Positions 11,080 through 22,926 of a stretch of DNA of 64,000 nucleotides are shown here, piece after piece. The notes below the pieces were generated by a model, which saw nothing but the letters and a program-made list of their open reading frames with translations, was not told the DNA's origin and ran no database searches. Every line of letters starts with the position of its first letter. Position 1 is the stretch's first letter. The position numbers and the translations under genes were made by a program. The stretch is from Agrostemma githago (Eukaryota > Streptophyta > Magnoliopsida > Caryophyllales > Caryophyllaceae), in assembly GCA_958450325.1 (NCBI GenBank), contig OY288259.1, positions 23,740,734 through 23,804,733 on the forward strand, written 5' to 3'.

Positions 11080-11655
11080 TCAAATTTGGGCCATTAATTC
11101 CTCTTGTTCTTTTGGCAATTGAATGGCCGTTTCTTGGATGCTCCTTTGCATTTGAAGACTCGATTGAAACACCTCCATGTCGGGCAATTGGTGATCATTG
11201 GGGTCTTTGAAAGCTCCTTGAAAATCTTGATGATGCCCAAAGGGTGGGGCATCATATTGTTGGTAGCAAGGTTGGGGTGATTGGTAGTATTGTGGGTCAT
11301 GGGGTTCATATTGTGGTTGGGGTGAAGGGTAATATTGTGGGTTTTGGTGGTATTGGCTTCCATAAGGTGAATCTTGATCGAACATGGTGGTTTCACATTC
11401 ATAGCTTGAGTAATAGCCACCATGATCGTAGGAGTGATAGTCATTCACTTGTTGGTAGCCATATCCATATTCTTGAGGATCATACCCGTCTTGATTACCC
11501 CAAGAAGCTTGATTATGGTAGGGGGACGTCATGTCATAGCTTTGGTTCAAAGAAGAAGAGGGGTAGCTCATATCGGCTTCCATGTGTGGGGAGTTTAGAT
11601 CAAACCCCATGCTCGCTCGAAAATCGTAGCTCATACCCGGTTGGAAACCACTCAT
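11080..11655 (-). CDS. W ORF1, Y/Q/P-rich linker-type Gag remnant
   Basis: 191 codons starting MSGFQPGMSYDF, dominated by Tyr, Gln, Pro and Ser. The C-terminal section (QMQRSIQETAIQLPKEQEEL) aligns with the MQRSNQEMARNQQEF segment of V's Gag downstream of the zinc knuckle and with Z's ORF1. The retrotransposon Gag core and CCHC knuckle are absent. It ends in TGA at a site corresponding to the TAG that ends Z's ORF1. It may encode a small Gag-like RNA-binding or assembly fragment, but no function can be shown. Confidence 0.6.
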   Translation of the reverse strand: MSGFQPGMSYDFRASMGFDLNSPHMEADMSYPSSSLNQSYDMTSPYHNQASWGNQDGYDPQEYGYGYQQVNDYHSYDHGGYYSSYECETTMFDQDSPYGSQYHQNPQYYPSPQPQYEPHDPQYYQSPQPCYQQYDAPPFGHHQDFQGAFKDPNDHQLPDMEVFQSSLQMQRSIQETAIQLPKEQEELMAQI

Positions 11656-11888
11656 TCTAGCAACCGTCCGTTAAAGCGGCTCTAAGTTGCAAGAAGAAGA
11701 TAGTCACCACCTCTAAGCATAAACTGTAGACTAAGAACAAACGTGAGAAGTCTAGTGCTTTTTGGGCACTAGACAAGAGAGAAATAAACCACACACACAC
11801 AAGAAGCAAAGTAACAAAAAGAAAAAAAAAACACAAACACAAAGACTAAGTCAAGTAACTAGGAAAACAAAGTCCAAACTAGCACCGT

Positions 11889-11905
11889 CCCCGGCAATGG
11901 CGCCA
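11889..11905 (-). promoter_or_regulatory. Primer binding site of W (tRNA-Asp)
   Basis: Minus strand TGGCGCCATTGCCGGGG, one mismatch to the tRNA-Asp complement, three bases from the 5' LTR. Confidence 0.85.
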
Positions 11906-11908
11906 AAT

Positions 11909-13211
11909 TGATGGCAGAGGTTTGTCGTGGATCCCCGCCGATCAAGTAAAGTAACGGGGTTCTAACGTGCTAAAGTGGCCTAGGTCGCATCCGGGCTCTC
12001 GCTACTTAGACCGACCTAGGGGTCGTCCTCACCGGGCTCTCGCAACTTAGTGAGGGAACCGAACCCACAAACAAACTATCACCCACAAGAGAAAAGCAAG
12101 AAAAACAAGTATATGCATCTACTAGTCATTCAAGCATTTCAACAAACATGTGATATGCATCAAACCAAGAGGAAACCCAAATCTTCCACCAACATCTCCA
12201 ACAATCCCTTAATCATCCATTAACACCCAAATCACCTTACTAACCCTAGAAAGAACACTACTCTAACATAATCAAACTAATACTAACAAGAACAAGAGGA
12301 ATCATCATAAGAAACGAAACAGACATGAACAAACTCAATCAAATTAACAAGAACAAGAACAAACAATAATAAAGATTCAAGCTTGGATGAATAAAACAAG
12401 ATTAAAGAGAAGGAAAAGGAGATTATACCATACTAGAGAGGAAGAAAGGAAGAAATCTTGCATAAATGGAAGAAAACCCAAATTCATCAACCAAGGTTGT
12501 CAATCTTGGTTGGATTCTTCAAGAATTCCCAAATTACAAGACTAATCTAGGATTAAGAACTAATCTAAAGACTAATCTATACTAATCTAATCTAATCTAA
12601 CCTAAAGTAGTCTAGGGTTTAAGGAGAAGTCCAGAATATATCATAAGATTACAAGAGGATGAGTATTTATAGGGTTACAATAACAAGGGAGAAGAAAACA
12701 AGAGGACACGGGTTGCAGCACCCCCGTCCCGTCCGAGACGGCCCCATCTCGGCTGGGAAGGGCTGGTCCCGACCGAGACAAGGTTGGTCTCGGCCGAGAC
12801 GGCTCTTCACAGCAGCCTCCCTAAACGTGCACCTCTTCCCGACCGAGATGGCACTTAGTCTCGGTCGGGAAGGCTCTGTAGGCCTCCAATATGCTCTCTA
12901 TGGTCCCTCCTTGCTTCTCATGGGTTTCTCGTCGATTCTAGGGACTCGGGATCGGGTCTCGGAGGCTCAGGATTGGGTCCCAAGGTCTCGGGGTCGATTC
13001 TAAGGCATCGAGTCATCGTTCCTATACTCCGTGGACCCCAAAATGTGTATGTATTGAGTTGGAATTGCTCCAACTCTTCCAAATAGGTCTCGGGAACCTG
13101 AAACGAACTAAAGGAAGCATAAGAAGCCCCTAAACCGCTCCCAAGGAGCGATTCTACAAGGAAAATGGGACCAAAACACTACAAAATAGACACTACAAAC
13201 CACACTTATCA
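11909..13211 (-). repeat. 5' LTR of W, with internal deletion
   Basis: 1303 bp, colinear with 5643-7288 except for a deletion of about 340 bp joining AGTAAC (left) to GGGGTT. The TATA box is at 12671-12664 and the inverted-repeat array at about 12722-12880. LTRs are made identical on insertion, so the deletion came later. Confidence 0.9.
12664..12880 (-). promoter_or_regulatory. W 5' LTR promoter motif set
   Basis: TATAAATA on the minus strand at 12671-12664, preceded (minus-strand sense) by the inverted-repeat array. As the 5' LTR this would drive the element RNA. Confidence 0.55.
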
Positions 13212-13216
13212 ATAAT

Positions 13217-15024
13217 AAAACAAATAATGAAAAAAAATGAATTTGCTACAAAAAATGAACAAACGAGTTAGTATCGATTTGTAAATAATAATATAGCAAA
13301 TAAAATAAATATACGAGATCGAGAAAATAAATATTAATCGAAATCTGAAAAATATTGCTAAAAACGCTGTTTTGTATAAAAAACGAAGTTCGAAAAATAA
13401 TAATAAAAAAAAGAAGGCGCGTCGTGGCAGCCGGCCGCGCGGCTCGCCTGGGATGCCGGCGAGTCGCGTGTCGAGCTGATTTCGAAAGCGGTTTTTTGAA
13501 AATTCGATGCTTTTAATAAACCGCGTACGAATATTGCATAATTCGTACTCGACTTAATATTTTCGATATTCGTTATATTCGATAATTGACTACGAAATCA
13601 ATATCAAATACTTCGAATAGCTCTAGAAAAGATATAAATTTTGAAAATCGTTTCGTAGAATAATAAAATAAAACGAACGAAAAAGTTGAAAAAAAGGACC
13701 CAGGTTTCAGGCCCGTGCGCGAGTCGCGGCTCGAGTGCGGGTTGTCCGGTTTTTTATTTTTTGTTCGAAATTGCTAATTTTGATAAATCGCGTACAAATA
13801 TGAATTAATTTATACTCGATTTATGTTTTCGATATTCGTCGTATCCGATATTTGATTATGAAATCGATATCGAATATTCGGAATGAATTTTATAAAAGGT
13901 TTTGTAAAATTGTTTGAGAGGAAAAAGAAAAAAAGAGTTTGAACGAAAAAAAGATGTAACGATTTTTAACATCGTCGAGATTTAATATAATTCTTTTTGA
14001 TACAATATTCGATTATAGAGAATCGATATCATATTTTTAAGAATGTTCAATATATGAAAATAGTTTTTAATAATATCGATATTAGAAAATAAAATAAAAA
14101 GCGACGAACGACCCGTAATGAAAAGGACCGACACGAGACCGTAAAAAAAGCGAACGACGAGGAGGAGAAGAGAAGAAAAAGAGAAATTGGGTTTTGTTAC
14201 ACCCTCAACCTACATGCTTCTGTTTACTCGGATCGGGGCTCGTCGGGACGTGGCTTGGGCACAAGAGCGTCGAGTGGATGTCGGTGAGTTACGGTGGCTC
14301 GGTTTGGACGTGAGACGTGTGAAGGGTGTCGGGTATCGGGGGCGGTTTCCTTCGGGAATAATATCGGTTTTCTCGATGCTAAGTGTGTAATTGATGTATG
14401 ATGATTTATGTGTGTATATCGATGATTGATCTCTGTCTGAAAGTGTTGTATGCAAGGGGCTATTTATAGGGAATTCCCGACCTTGGCTAGGAGAGTTTGA
14501 ACTACCGTTTAGGATAGGAAACGTAGGAATTTGAGAGGAATGGGAATTCAGCTTTCTTGTGAAGGAAGAAAGGGAACCGGCTGGTGGGTAGGCTACTCGG
14601 CCGAGTATTTGCACTCGGTCGGGTGTTTGATACGGTTTTTGGATAGAATTCCTACGGATTTGTTTAATATTTTGTGAAGCTGATTTTTCGTAGGATTGGA
14701 GTATGAATCAGCCGTGTGAGGTGTCACGGCTGACTCACGTGTCTCGGGAAAATCTTTGACCGGGTTTTGACTCGGTTGCTAAAAGACGGTTTTACCCTTG
14801 GTGTCGGAATCGACCCAAATTAGTCTTATTTGACTCGAAACGACCCACTGGGCCTGATTTTGAGGTTGGTTTTGTGAGATATGTACTCCATAAAAAGCCC
14901 AAGCCAAATGCCAATGATTTTGAGCCCGTTTCTGAGTATTTAAAGCACGTTTGCGTCCGATCATCATCGGGTGTTTGTCAGAAACTGCTATAGACACCTG
15001 GCGGTCAAAATGTGGGTGTCTACA
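13217..15024 (-). repeat. 3' LTR of Y, proximal part
   Basis: Continues the LTR interrupted at 5642. The plus-strand end is GGTGTCTACA at 15015-15024. It matches 19536-21370. A TATA box (minus TATAAATA) lies at 14468-14461. The open frames here, such as the 134-codon minus frame at 14210-14614, recur in the other LTR only because the LTRs are copies. Confidence 0.9.
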
Positions 15025-15036
15025 GAGCCCCCACTC
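15025..15036 (-). promoter_or_regulatory. Polypurine tract of Y
   Basis: Minus strand AGAGTGGGGGCTC directly before the LTR start TGTAGACACC. Confidence 0.8.
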
Positions 15037-18000
15037 TGACTGAGGCTTGGACAAGGCGAAAGTCAGAGTAGCTACCAGGCCAATCAAAGATTAAGACCTG
15101 GCAGACTTCCGGTCTGGTCGTTTAAGGTCCATTAGACCTGCGTAAAGGGCCCGCCGGCCGGAGACTAGAAATGTACCTGAGTTGATGATGATAACTCCGT
15201 GGGGAATCGGATTTGTCGTATAAGTCTATGCCGCTGGGGAGTTATTTGAATTGCGCGGTCTTGAATTGTACTTGTATAAGTTACATAGAATTTCGCATGC
15301 AACATGTAGGTGAAACAAATATGACTCGCGCTGGGGAATAAAAATGATTTTTGCTTAGTTTTGAAATCGAAGTCCTGAAAACAGCTTACGTGCTAGGAAA
15401 TAGGTTTTCAAAACTGAAATGGGTAGAAAAGAAATTTGCAATTTAAATAGACCGAAATTTGACCTTGTCGAAAAGGGTTTTCTCAAATGGCTAAGTTTTG
15501 CAGATTTTAAAAAATGAGAATTTGAAGGGAGAGACCTATCGACAGACTCGACGCTGGGCGTGACCGGACGAGTTGGCAGACACGACTGGACTCTCTAAGG
15601 GTTGGACCGTGACTCGGTAGGGGATGGGCCACCTAGGATGACAAGACTCTTAAGTTGCGCTATTCCGTAGCCTAGGCGAGTGGCAACATGGTCGAATCCT
15701 CAGAGTGAAATTGTTTCCGTACGACAGGGCTTTGTGGTAGCAATGCCGTAGACTGGTGTTCTTTTGAATTTTTTTTTTGGTTTCGGGGCATGTTCCCAAA
15801 GTAGGTGTTGTCTCGAGTCTCTGACAAATTCTTGTCTTCGACTGGGCCGAGTACTAGGACATACTATAGAAAGGAGGCTAGTTTTTTAAAGTCTTTAGAT
15901 TATGTGAGTGGATGGAGAACTTCTGCCTAGGAGAAGCCCCCAGGATAACAAAGCTAGCTGCTGAGAACATGACAGTGTCGTGACCGGAATGATGATGCTT
16001 TTGAATGAGTGTCAATGTGGGTGGTTGTGCCTCTTTTGAAAGGCTGCCTATGTATTCACGTGTTGTGAAATCAAACTAAGCCGTAGTTCAGTGTTGAAAA
16101 ATATATTATGGTGCCTAGTCTAATAGGACTTTGTGTGTAACTAGCCATAGCAATGGTGTAGGCTAGGTGCATTCCCAATGATGTCTTGATCAAAGGGCTA
16201 GAATGGTTAGGATATTGATCCTGCGACTGTGAGCGTTCTCCGGGATAGCCCCCAGAGGTGGTGTGAACTACTTGGGCATGTTCTATGCCGACCGCAAGTT
16301 GAATTCCCGTGTTTGGGGTTGGTAAGTGGTTTGAATGAGAAGAATTGGGATGGGATTTTAACGAGTTTTGCTCTCAGGGATTTTAACGAGTTTTGCTCTC
16401 GGGGATTTTAACGAGTTTTGCTCTCGGGATTGTGTATGATTAGGTAAGGGATTTGACGAGTTTTGCTCTCGGGTTTTTGACGAGTTTTGATCTCGGGTTT
16501 GCATATGGTGATTGTGAGTTCTGTTATGTAAAGGGGAAGTCGAGTAAAATGGCTCGAACTTTGATTGGGATAGGTTTTGATAATGCGGGATCTGGTTTCC
16601 ATGTCTGGCCCTAATGGTTAGGGGTATCCTATGGAGCTTGAATCCTCAAAATTTCGGGCTGTCTTTAGCCTGGGCCTCGGGAAGGTCTTGAGGGTTGTAA
16701 TGTGGGAAGGCTAAATGTGGTGTTAGTTGACCAGCTTGATTGTTTCTCCCTAATTGGATGGTATGAGTATTGATCTTGAGTGGACCGTTGACCACGGTCA
16801 TGGGCATTTGAATATTTTTTGTTGGTTGACCTCTTAGCCCCGGTCATGGGATCTTCATTTGTGTTGACCGTTCTGGTCGTGGATGCTCTTTTTTTTATGA
16901 TGGTCTGCTTTTTTGTTTTGGCCTTTTGCTTTTTTTTTTCTTGGACTTTTGATTTTTTTTTTTTCCAGTTTTTTGTCTTTTTTTTTCTGTTGGTCAGACT
17001 AACACCGTAGGTAGGTATGGTTGATCTTGTCGGAGGGGTGTTTATTGTGGGAAATGGGCTTGCCTCCCGTCTTGAACCCAAACTAGGAGACTACCTAGAT
17101 TCGTCATTGGATTCGATACCACTCCTGCTAAGTGTAGTTTTGTGGCTTTCTATGTCAGACATGGAACAGGTAAAGGAAAACACGGGTCTTGATTTCCTGC
17201 AGTCATTATAGATGTGCCTGTAATAGTCACGTGCATGTGCTCACAGTGTATGACGGTGTTCATCATGTTCTCGGAAACACATAAGGAAAGTATATATGAG
17301 CAATAGAAAAGCTGATTTTATTGAATTTTGAAAAGAGGACAGAATGCAAAAGACTCTGACTCTGATTTGGAAACGAGGATGTAGGGTATCCTAGACTCGG
17401 ACTCAAACTTAGACTCGAATCCAATTCGGACTTTCGGATGCTCGGTTGGTTGTTTTTTTTTGGTAAGGTCTTCGACAGGTGCCACGACTCGCCTAAACTC
17501 GGTTTTGCGCAAATGCAAGAGAGGGAGTCAAACTAGACACGGCCCGGGGTGACGGGAATGACTAAGATTCATGGACCGGGATACTCGAACGTTGACCTGG
17601 ACGAGGTAACGACCCTGGCTTGGACTTGACGATGAGACTCAAGCTGCACGAGGGTGAGTCCGAAAATGGGGCGACCATGTTTGACTCGGGTTAGACTCTC
17701 CTAAGACAAATGTGTAGGGTGCGATTCTCGAGGTGACTGTGATTAATCGCTCCGTCGGAGAATAGCCCCCAAGTGAGGCTAAGGACTCAGATAGGACTCA
17801 GATGGTGTGGCATCTAAGTGGCTCGAAAGTGGGGTATGTGAGACACGTGTAAGACATGACCCTTAGAGAAACCGTGATTGACCGCTCTGATGAAGAGTAG
17901 CCCCCAAGTGGGATCGAAAATTTGGTTAAGACTCGAGTGTCGGACGAGTGACCCTTAGACGTAAGGGTCACGAACCTTTTGTTATAGGGCTATGCCTTGT

Positions 18001-18959
18001 AAAAGGTTGACTCGGAAAAGACACTTAGACGGGTGACTTGTGAAAGGTGGGCCTCCTTTAGGATCCAGCCGTGTGGGCTGGGCCCTGTTCGAAAGGAGGT
18101 TCACGTGAGACATTCCCCAGACTTTTGGACTCGATTGTGCAGACGGGCCGACCCTTGTAGGAGTATGTCCTACGTAGGTGGGCCTTGCCTTAGTATAATA
18201 AGGCGGACTGGGATAGGGAGGAAATCCGTGATATAAGATCGACGGAGTTTCGACGCTAGAAGACTCGACGACTTACGACATGACCCGACACTGCTAAATA
18301 CGAGAAGTCCTAAGAAGAGGAAGGTCTCGAAATATGATTTTTGAAAGCCCGAGTAAAATCGGGGAGAGGAGTCCGGCCCTTTTTTTCGAAAAAGAAAACG
18401 GAAAGGCGGACCGGCTGACGGTTTTGAAAGTTTCGAAAATATTTTCGAGTTTTGAAATGGGCATAATACCGGCTAAAAATAGGCTATTTTGAATAAAATC
18501 GTGGATCCTAAATTCGGTATATGTCCCGGGTTTTGAAATTGGATATTGAAAAGGATGCTATTTTGAAAATTACGGTTTTTGAAAAAGACTTATAAATCAG
18601 GTAGCACGTAGTCATGGAAACGGTATAACGACGCCATGTATGCTCTAATTCTAAGTCTCGGTCAGTCTGAAAGGGTCTATACCAGTGTACACAGCCTATC
18701 GAGAATCAGGGCGGACTTCCTAAGTCGAGTTGAGCTTAGAACATACCGTAAAACCCATACGAATCGGCTAATGGACACCTTCGACATATCCAATTTGGAC
18801 TACATCGATAGTATAGTGGGACGTCGGTCACCAGTACCGGCCCGGGAAAATATGGGGTTATGCATGAACCGTAAAACTAAAACGCGTATTGTACTAGTCA
18901 AACGATTTCTATTCGAGTCTCACCCTGAGGATGCTGAAGGTCAGTAACGTATCAGCTAA
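15037..18959 (-). other. Internal region of Y, no recognisable genes
   Basis: About 3.9 kb with no gag, protease, RT, RNase H or integrase motif in any frame. It includes the short tandem array at 16344-16500, a T-rich tract near 16885-16990, and many GACTCGG-like words. Short open frames of up to 138 codons are compositionally odd and lack start or context support. Confidence 0.7.
16344..16500. repeat. Short tandem array, 24-bp unit
   Basis: Five copies of a unit centred on ACGAGTTTTGCTCTCGGG; the first three are spaced about 24 bp with GGGATTTTA between, the last two are diverged. Confidence 0.8.
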
Positions 18960-18977
18960 TCCCCAGCGGAGTCGCCA
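18960..18977 (-). promoter_or_regulatory. Primer binding site of Y (tRNA-Arg type)
   Basis: Minus strand TGGCGACTCCGCTGGGGA, three bases from the 5' LTR. Ogre/Tat elements are known to use tRNA-Arg with a primer site of this form; my assignment of the isoacceptor is from memory. Confidence 0.7.
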
Positions 18978-18980
18978 AAT

Positions 18981-21370
18981 TGTGGACATGACATAGGTCC
19001 ACCCCGACGCGGCCACGCGCGGGTTTGGGGAGGCGAATGAATCTCCATATGAGATGGTCAAATTGAAATTTAAATCGAAGTTGGAGTCGCCACCGAATTT
19101 TATGGTTATTCGGAACCGTTCGAGCCCACTGTATGTCGTAGTGGGCCGTATACAAAATACGGCCCAGTTCCGATGTCAGAGTTTATTGGGCTCGTCCCTT
19201 TGCAGTTTGATACCGATGCCGACTTGATCGGTTAATCGTATATTGAATGACTCTCGTTGCCAATGGATTCGGACATCCGGAAACCACGGCTCTGAGTAAG
19301 GGGTGAGGGTACGTGTTGGGAAGTTCACTAAGAACACCCAACCCCGCCCGCACATTAGCGGCCTCTACTAGGATATCGAATGATTTTTTAATACGCGCGT
19401 TAGTAATACGATGAATGATATGCAAACATTGTTTTCCTAAGCATGCGAGGAATTGAACGGGTTGCTAAGTCGGTTTAATGCATGAAAAATTAACGTCAAA
19501 GTTGTTTTAGCATGCGAGGTTCGTTTTAGTATAATAAAAAAAATAATGAAAAAAAAATGAATTTGCTACAAAAGATGAACAAACGAGTTAGTATCGATTT
19601 GTAAATAATAATATAGCAAATAAAATAAATATACGAGATCGAGAAAATAAATATTAATCAAAATCTGAAAAATATTGCTAAAAACGCTGTTTTGTATAAA
19701 AAACGAAGTTCGAAAAATAATAATAAAAAAAAAGAAGGCGCGTCGTGGCAGCCGGCCGCGCGGCTCGCCCGGGATGCCGACGAGTCGCGTGTCGAGCTGA
19801 TTTCGAAAGCGGTTTTTTGAAAATTCGATGCTTTTATTAAACCGCGTACGAATATTGCATAATTCGTACTCGACTTAATATTTTCGATATTCGTTATATT
19901 CGATAATTGACTACGAAATCAATATCAAATACTTCGAATAGCTCTAGAAAAGATATAAATTTTGAAAATCGTTTCGTAAAATAATAAAATAAAACGAACG
20001 AAAAAGTTGAAAAAAAGGACCCGGGTTTCAGGCCCGTGCGCGAGTCGGGGCTCGCGTGCGGGTTGTCCGGTTTTTTATTTTTTGTTCGAAATTGCTAATT
20101 TTGATAAATCGCGTACAAATATGAATTAATTTATACTCGATTTATGTTTTCGATATTCGTCGTATCCGATATTTGATTATGAAATCGATATCGAATATTC
20201 GGAATGAATTTTATAAAAGGTTTTGTAAAATTGTTTGAGAGGAAAAAGAAAAAAAGAGTTTGAACGAAAAAAAGATGTAACGATTTTTAACATCGTCGAG
20301 ATTTAATATAATTCTTTTTGATACAATATTCGATTATAGAGAATCGATATCATATTTTTAAGAATGTTCGATATATGAAAATAGTTTTTAATAATATCGA
20401 TATTAGAAAATAAAATAAAAAGCGACGAACGACCCGTAATGAAAAGGACCGACACGAGACCGTAAAAAAAGCGAACGACGAGGAGGAGAAGAGAAGAAAA
20501 AGAGAAATCGGGTTTTGTTACACCCTCAACCTACATGCTTCTGTTTACTCGGATCGGGGCTTGTCGGGACGTGGCTTGGGCACAAGAGCGTCGAGTGGAT
20601 GTCGGTGAGTTACGGTGGCTCGGTTTGGACGTGAGACGTGTGAAGGGTGTCGGGTATCGGGGCCGGTTTCCTTCGGGAATAATATCGGTTTTCTCGATGC
20701 TAAGTGTGTAATTGATGTATGATGATTTATGTGTGTATATCGATGATTGATCTCTGTCTGAAAGTGTTGTATGCAAGGGGCTATTTATAGGGAATTCCCG
20801 ACCTTGGCTAGGAGAGTTTGAACTACCGTTTAGGATAGGAAACGTAGGAATTTGAGAGGAATGGGAATTCCGCTTTCTTGTGAAGGAAGAAAGGGAACCG
20901 GCTGGTGGGTAGGCTACTCGGCCGAGTATTTGCACTCGGTCGGGTGTTTGATACGGTTTTTGGATAGAATTCCTACTTGAGATCGAATTCTATCCTTAAA
21001 CGGATTTGTTTAATATTTTGTGAAGCTGATTTTTCGTAGGATTGGAGTATGAATCAGCCGTGTGAGGTGTCACGGCTGACTCACGTGTCTCGGGAAAATC
21101 TTTGACCGGGTTTTGACTCGGTTGCTAAAAGACGGTTTTACCCTTGGTGTCGGAATCGACCCAAATTAGTCTTATTTGACTCGAAACGACCCACTGGGCC
21201 TGATTTTGAGGTTGGTTTTGTGAGATATGTACTCCATAAAAAGCCCAAGCCAAATGCCAATGATTTTGAGCCCGTTTCTGAGTATTTAAAGCACGTTTGC
21301 GTCCGATCATCATCGGGTGTTTGTCGGAAACTGCTATAGACACCTGGCGGTCAAAATGTGGGTGTCTACA
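18981..21370 (-). repeat. 5' LTR of Y
   Basis: 2390 bp, plus-strand ends TGTGGACATG and GGTGTCTACA. It is uninterrupted and so serves as the empty-site reference for the W insertion: the sequence around 19534 reads straight through the point where W sits in the other LTR. TATA (minus TATAAATA) lies at 20789-20782. Confidence 0.92.
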
Positions 21371-21375
21371 CCATG
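21371..21375 (+). repeat. Target site duplication of Y, right copy
   Basis: CCATG, matching 5083-5087. Confidence 0.9.
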
Positions 21376-21551
21376 GAAGTTGTCAAGGATCATTCCAACA
21401 TCCTAACAATTACCAAATATCTTCACATTACCCACAACCAAAAATCCCCAACTTTGAGCTTTGTCAAATGATGATTCAAATGCAAAAGAGTCAACAAGAG
21501 ATGATGATTCAAATGCGAAGGGACCAAGAGGAGTTCATGGCCCAAAAATAG
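21376..21551 (+). pseudogene. Z ORF1, second half
   Basis: Continues the frame from 5087 after skipping one CCATG, giving a 98-residue product overall. It ends with a Q/M-rich heptad-like segment (MQKSQQEMMIQMRRDQEEF) and TAG at 21549-21551. The equivalent segment in V's Gag reads through. Confidence 0.65.
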
Positions 21552-22172
21552 GTGCTTGGTGCTCGAATTAATGCACTCATGGCTCGTTACATGATGTTGA
21601 CTACTCGAGCTCCGCAACTTGTTAAGGAAGGTTCATTTGGGCAAGAAGATCGGTTGTCTCCACAAGGCAATCAACCTGATTATGAAGCCACAAATGAAGA
21701 AGGGAAGGTCAACCTAGAGATCATTGTTGAGGGTTGCTTGGATGGTGAAGCTATGGGAATAATGGAGGAAGTTGAAGCTTCAAGGGTTGACAATGAGGAG
21801 GAAATTGAACATGATTCTCAAAGTAACTCTTGGGAAGCCAATGTATTGGCTATTAAATTGGACTTGTATGATTTTCTTCGTGATGAACCGGATCTTGACA
21901 ATCCAAAGCCAAGTGAAGAGAAGACTCCTCTAGGCCACCTTGACAAGGTGAATGCAAATGAAGGTAATACTTGGGAGAAAGAGATAGATGCCTTAGAACT
22001 CGCCTTGAATGGGAAATTGGAGGAGCCGAATAAGGGATTTGGAGATGCTATGCCAGACCAAACCGTCAAAGAAATTGAGGCCGCCATCAAAGGCCTTGAA
22101 TTTCTTCATGGTGAGAATTCTAGTAAGGACAAACATGAGGTCTCCCTAGAGCCTCCAATGAAGAAAACTTGA
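21552..22172 (+). CDS. Z ORF2, acidic protein of unknown function
   Basis: An open frame of about 206 codons directly after the TAG of ORF1 and in the same frame. The first in-frame ATG is about ten codons in. Rich in Glu and Asp, no recognised domain. By position and composition it is the counterpart of W ORF2 and of the acidic spacer of V's Gag-protease. It ends MKKT-stop; a remnant of the family tail (VARAFDLLL, then TGA, then ALEGY) lies further on at about 22488-22540 in a separate frame segment, so the original C-terminus has decayed. Function unknown. Confidence 0.5.
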   Translation: MLGARINALMARYMMLTTRAPQLVKEGSFGQEDRLSPQGNQPDYEATNEEGKVNLEIIVEGCLDGEAMGIMEEVEASRVDNEEEIEHDSQSNSWEANVLAIKLDLYDFLRDEPDLDNPKPSEEKTPLGHLDKVNANEGNTWEKEIDALELALNGKLEEPNKGFGDAMPDQTVKEIEAAIKGLEFLHGENSSKDKHEVSLEPPMKKT

Positions 22173-22926
22173 TGCCTTCACCTCCTTTATCACACTTGAT
22201 TTCGAGTCCCTTGTCTTGTAAGATGGTTGATGAAATGGATCCTTGTCGGGCGGCGGAAAAGAATTTCACTCTTAACCCCATAGAACGAAGAAGCAACACC
22301 CTTAGGGCATGACGCCAAGCATGACCTTAGACCACTATACCTACCGGATGGTCAAAAGAGTCGTTGTTTTGATGGTTGGAAAGACCCGGAAGTTCATGAG
22401 AAACTCGAGCATAATGCATTAGGTGATCGCTTCTTTACTCCGACTTGGAAGCCATTGATGATAGCTTGGCTCGGCGACATGAGCCTCCATGGAGATGTTG
22501 CTAGAGCATTTGATTTACTTCTCTGAGCCCTTGAGGGCTATGAAGTTCCCCTTAGAACCATCTTGTTGTAAATATCTCTTTCCTCTTCTTCCAATTTTTG
22601 TGTTTCTTTGTGTCTTTTATTTGATTTCAAGGATTTGTGTATATATTCTGCTTGTTCTTGTAATTTGGAGTTTTCTTGAGTGATGTGAGGGAGGGATTTT
22701 TGATGGTGTTTATTGAGTTTACTTGATAGGTTTGAAGTAAAGATGAAGAATTAGAAAGAGTTGTTGATGATAGAAGCTTGGAGCTTGGGCAAGGAAGTCG
22801 GTTTTTGAGCTTTTCGTAAGCTTTTGGGGACAGGATCTTGGATCCCGAGAGTAGTACTTATCATTTAGGTGGAAGGTTAGGTATGCTAGTGTTGAATGAA
22901 GGCTTCAAGGCTCGGGAAAGGTGCTA

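Larger units (their letters stand above)
5643..13211 (-). mobile_element. Element W: non-autonomous Athila-like LTR retrotransposon
   Basis: Inserted in Y's 3' LTR with perfect 5-bp duplications ATAAT (5638-5642 and 13212-13216). On the minus strand: 5' LTR 13211-11909, tRNA-Asp primer site 11905-11889, ORF1 11655-11080, ORF2 11025-10309, about 3 kb non-coding 3' region, polypurine tract 7302-7289, 3' LTR 7288-5643. Total 7569 bp. No Gag core, protease, RT or integrase. Layout and sequence match V and Z, with V the closest relative in the LTR. Confidence 0.92.
5088..21370 (-). mobile_element. Element Y: large non-autonomous Tat/Ogre-like LTR retrotransposon, split by W
   Basis: Reading on the minus strand: 5' LTR 21370-18981, primer site 18977-18960, about 3.9 kb internal DNA, polypurine tract 15036-15025, 3' LTR 15024-13217 continuing at 5642-5088. 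Perfect CCATG duplications flank it. Removing W, Y is about 8.7 kb, of which more than half is LTR. The internal region holds no recognisable gag, protease, RT or integrase. The arginine-type primer site and the polypurine tract just before a TGTAGACACC LTR start point to the Tat/Ogre branch of Ty3/Gypsy; the architecture is that of a LARD (large retrotransposon derivative). Confidence 0.85.

Noticed and set aside
14210..14614. 134-codon minus frame repeated at 20531-20935
   Set aside because: The repeat is explained by the two being copies of one LTR; it covers the TATA region and has no domain.
16665..17081. 138-codon K-rich minus frame in Y
   Set aside because: Complement of a T-rich tract; no support as a gene.
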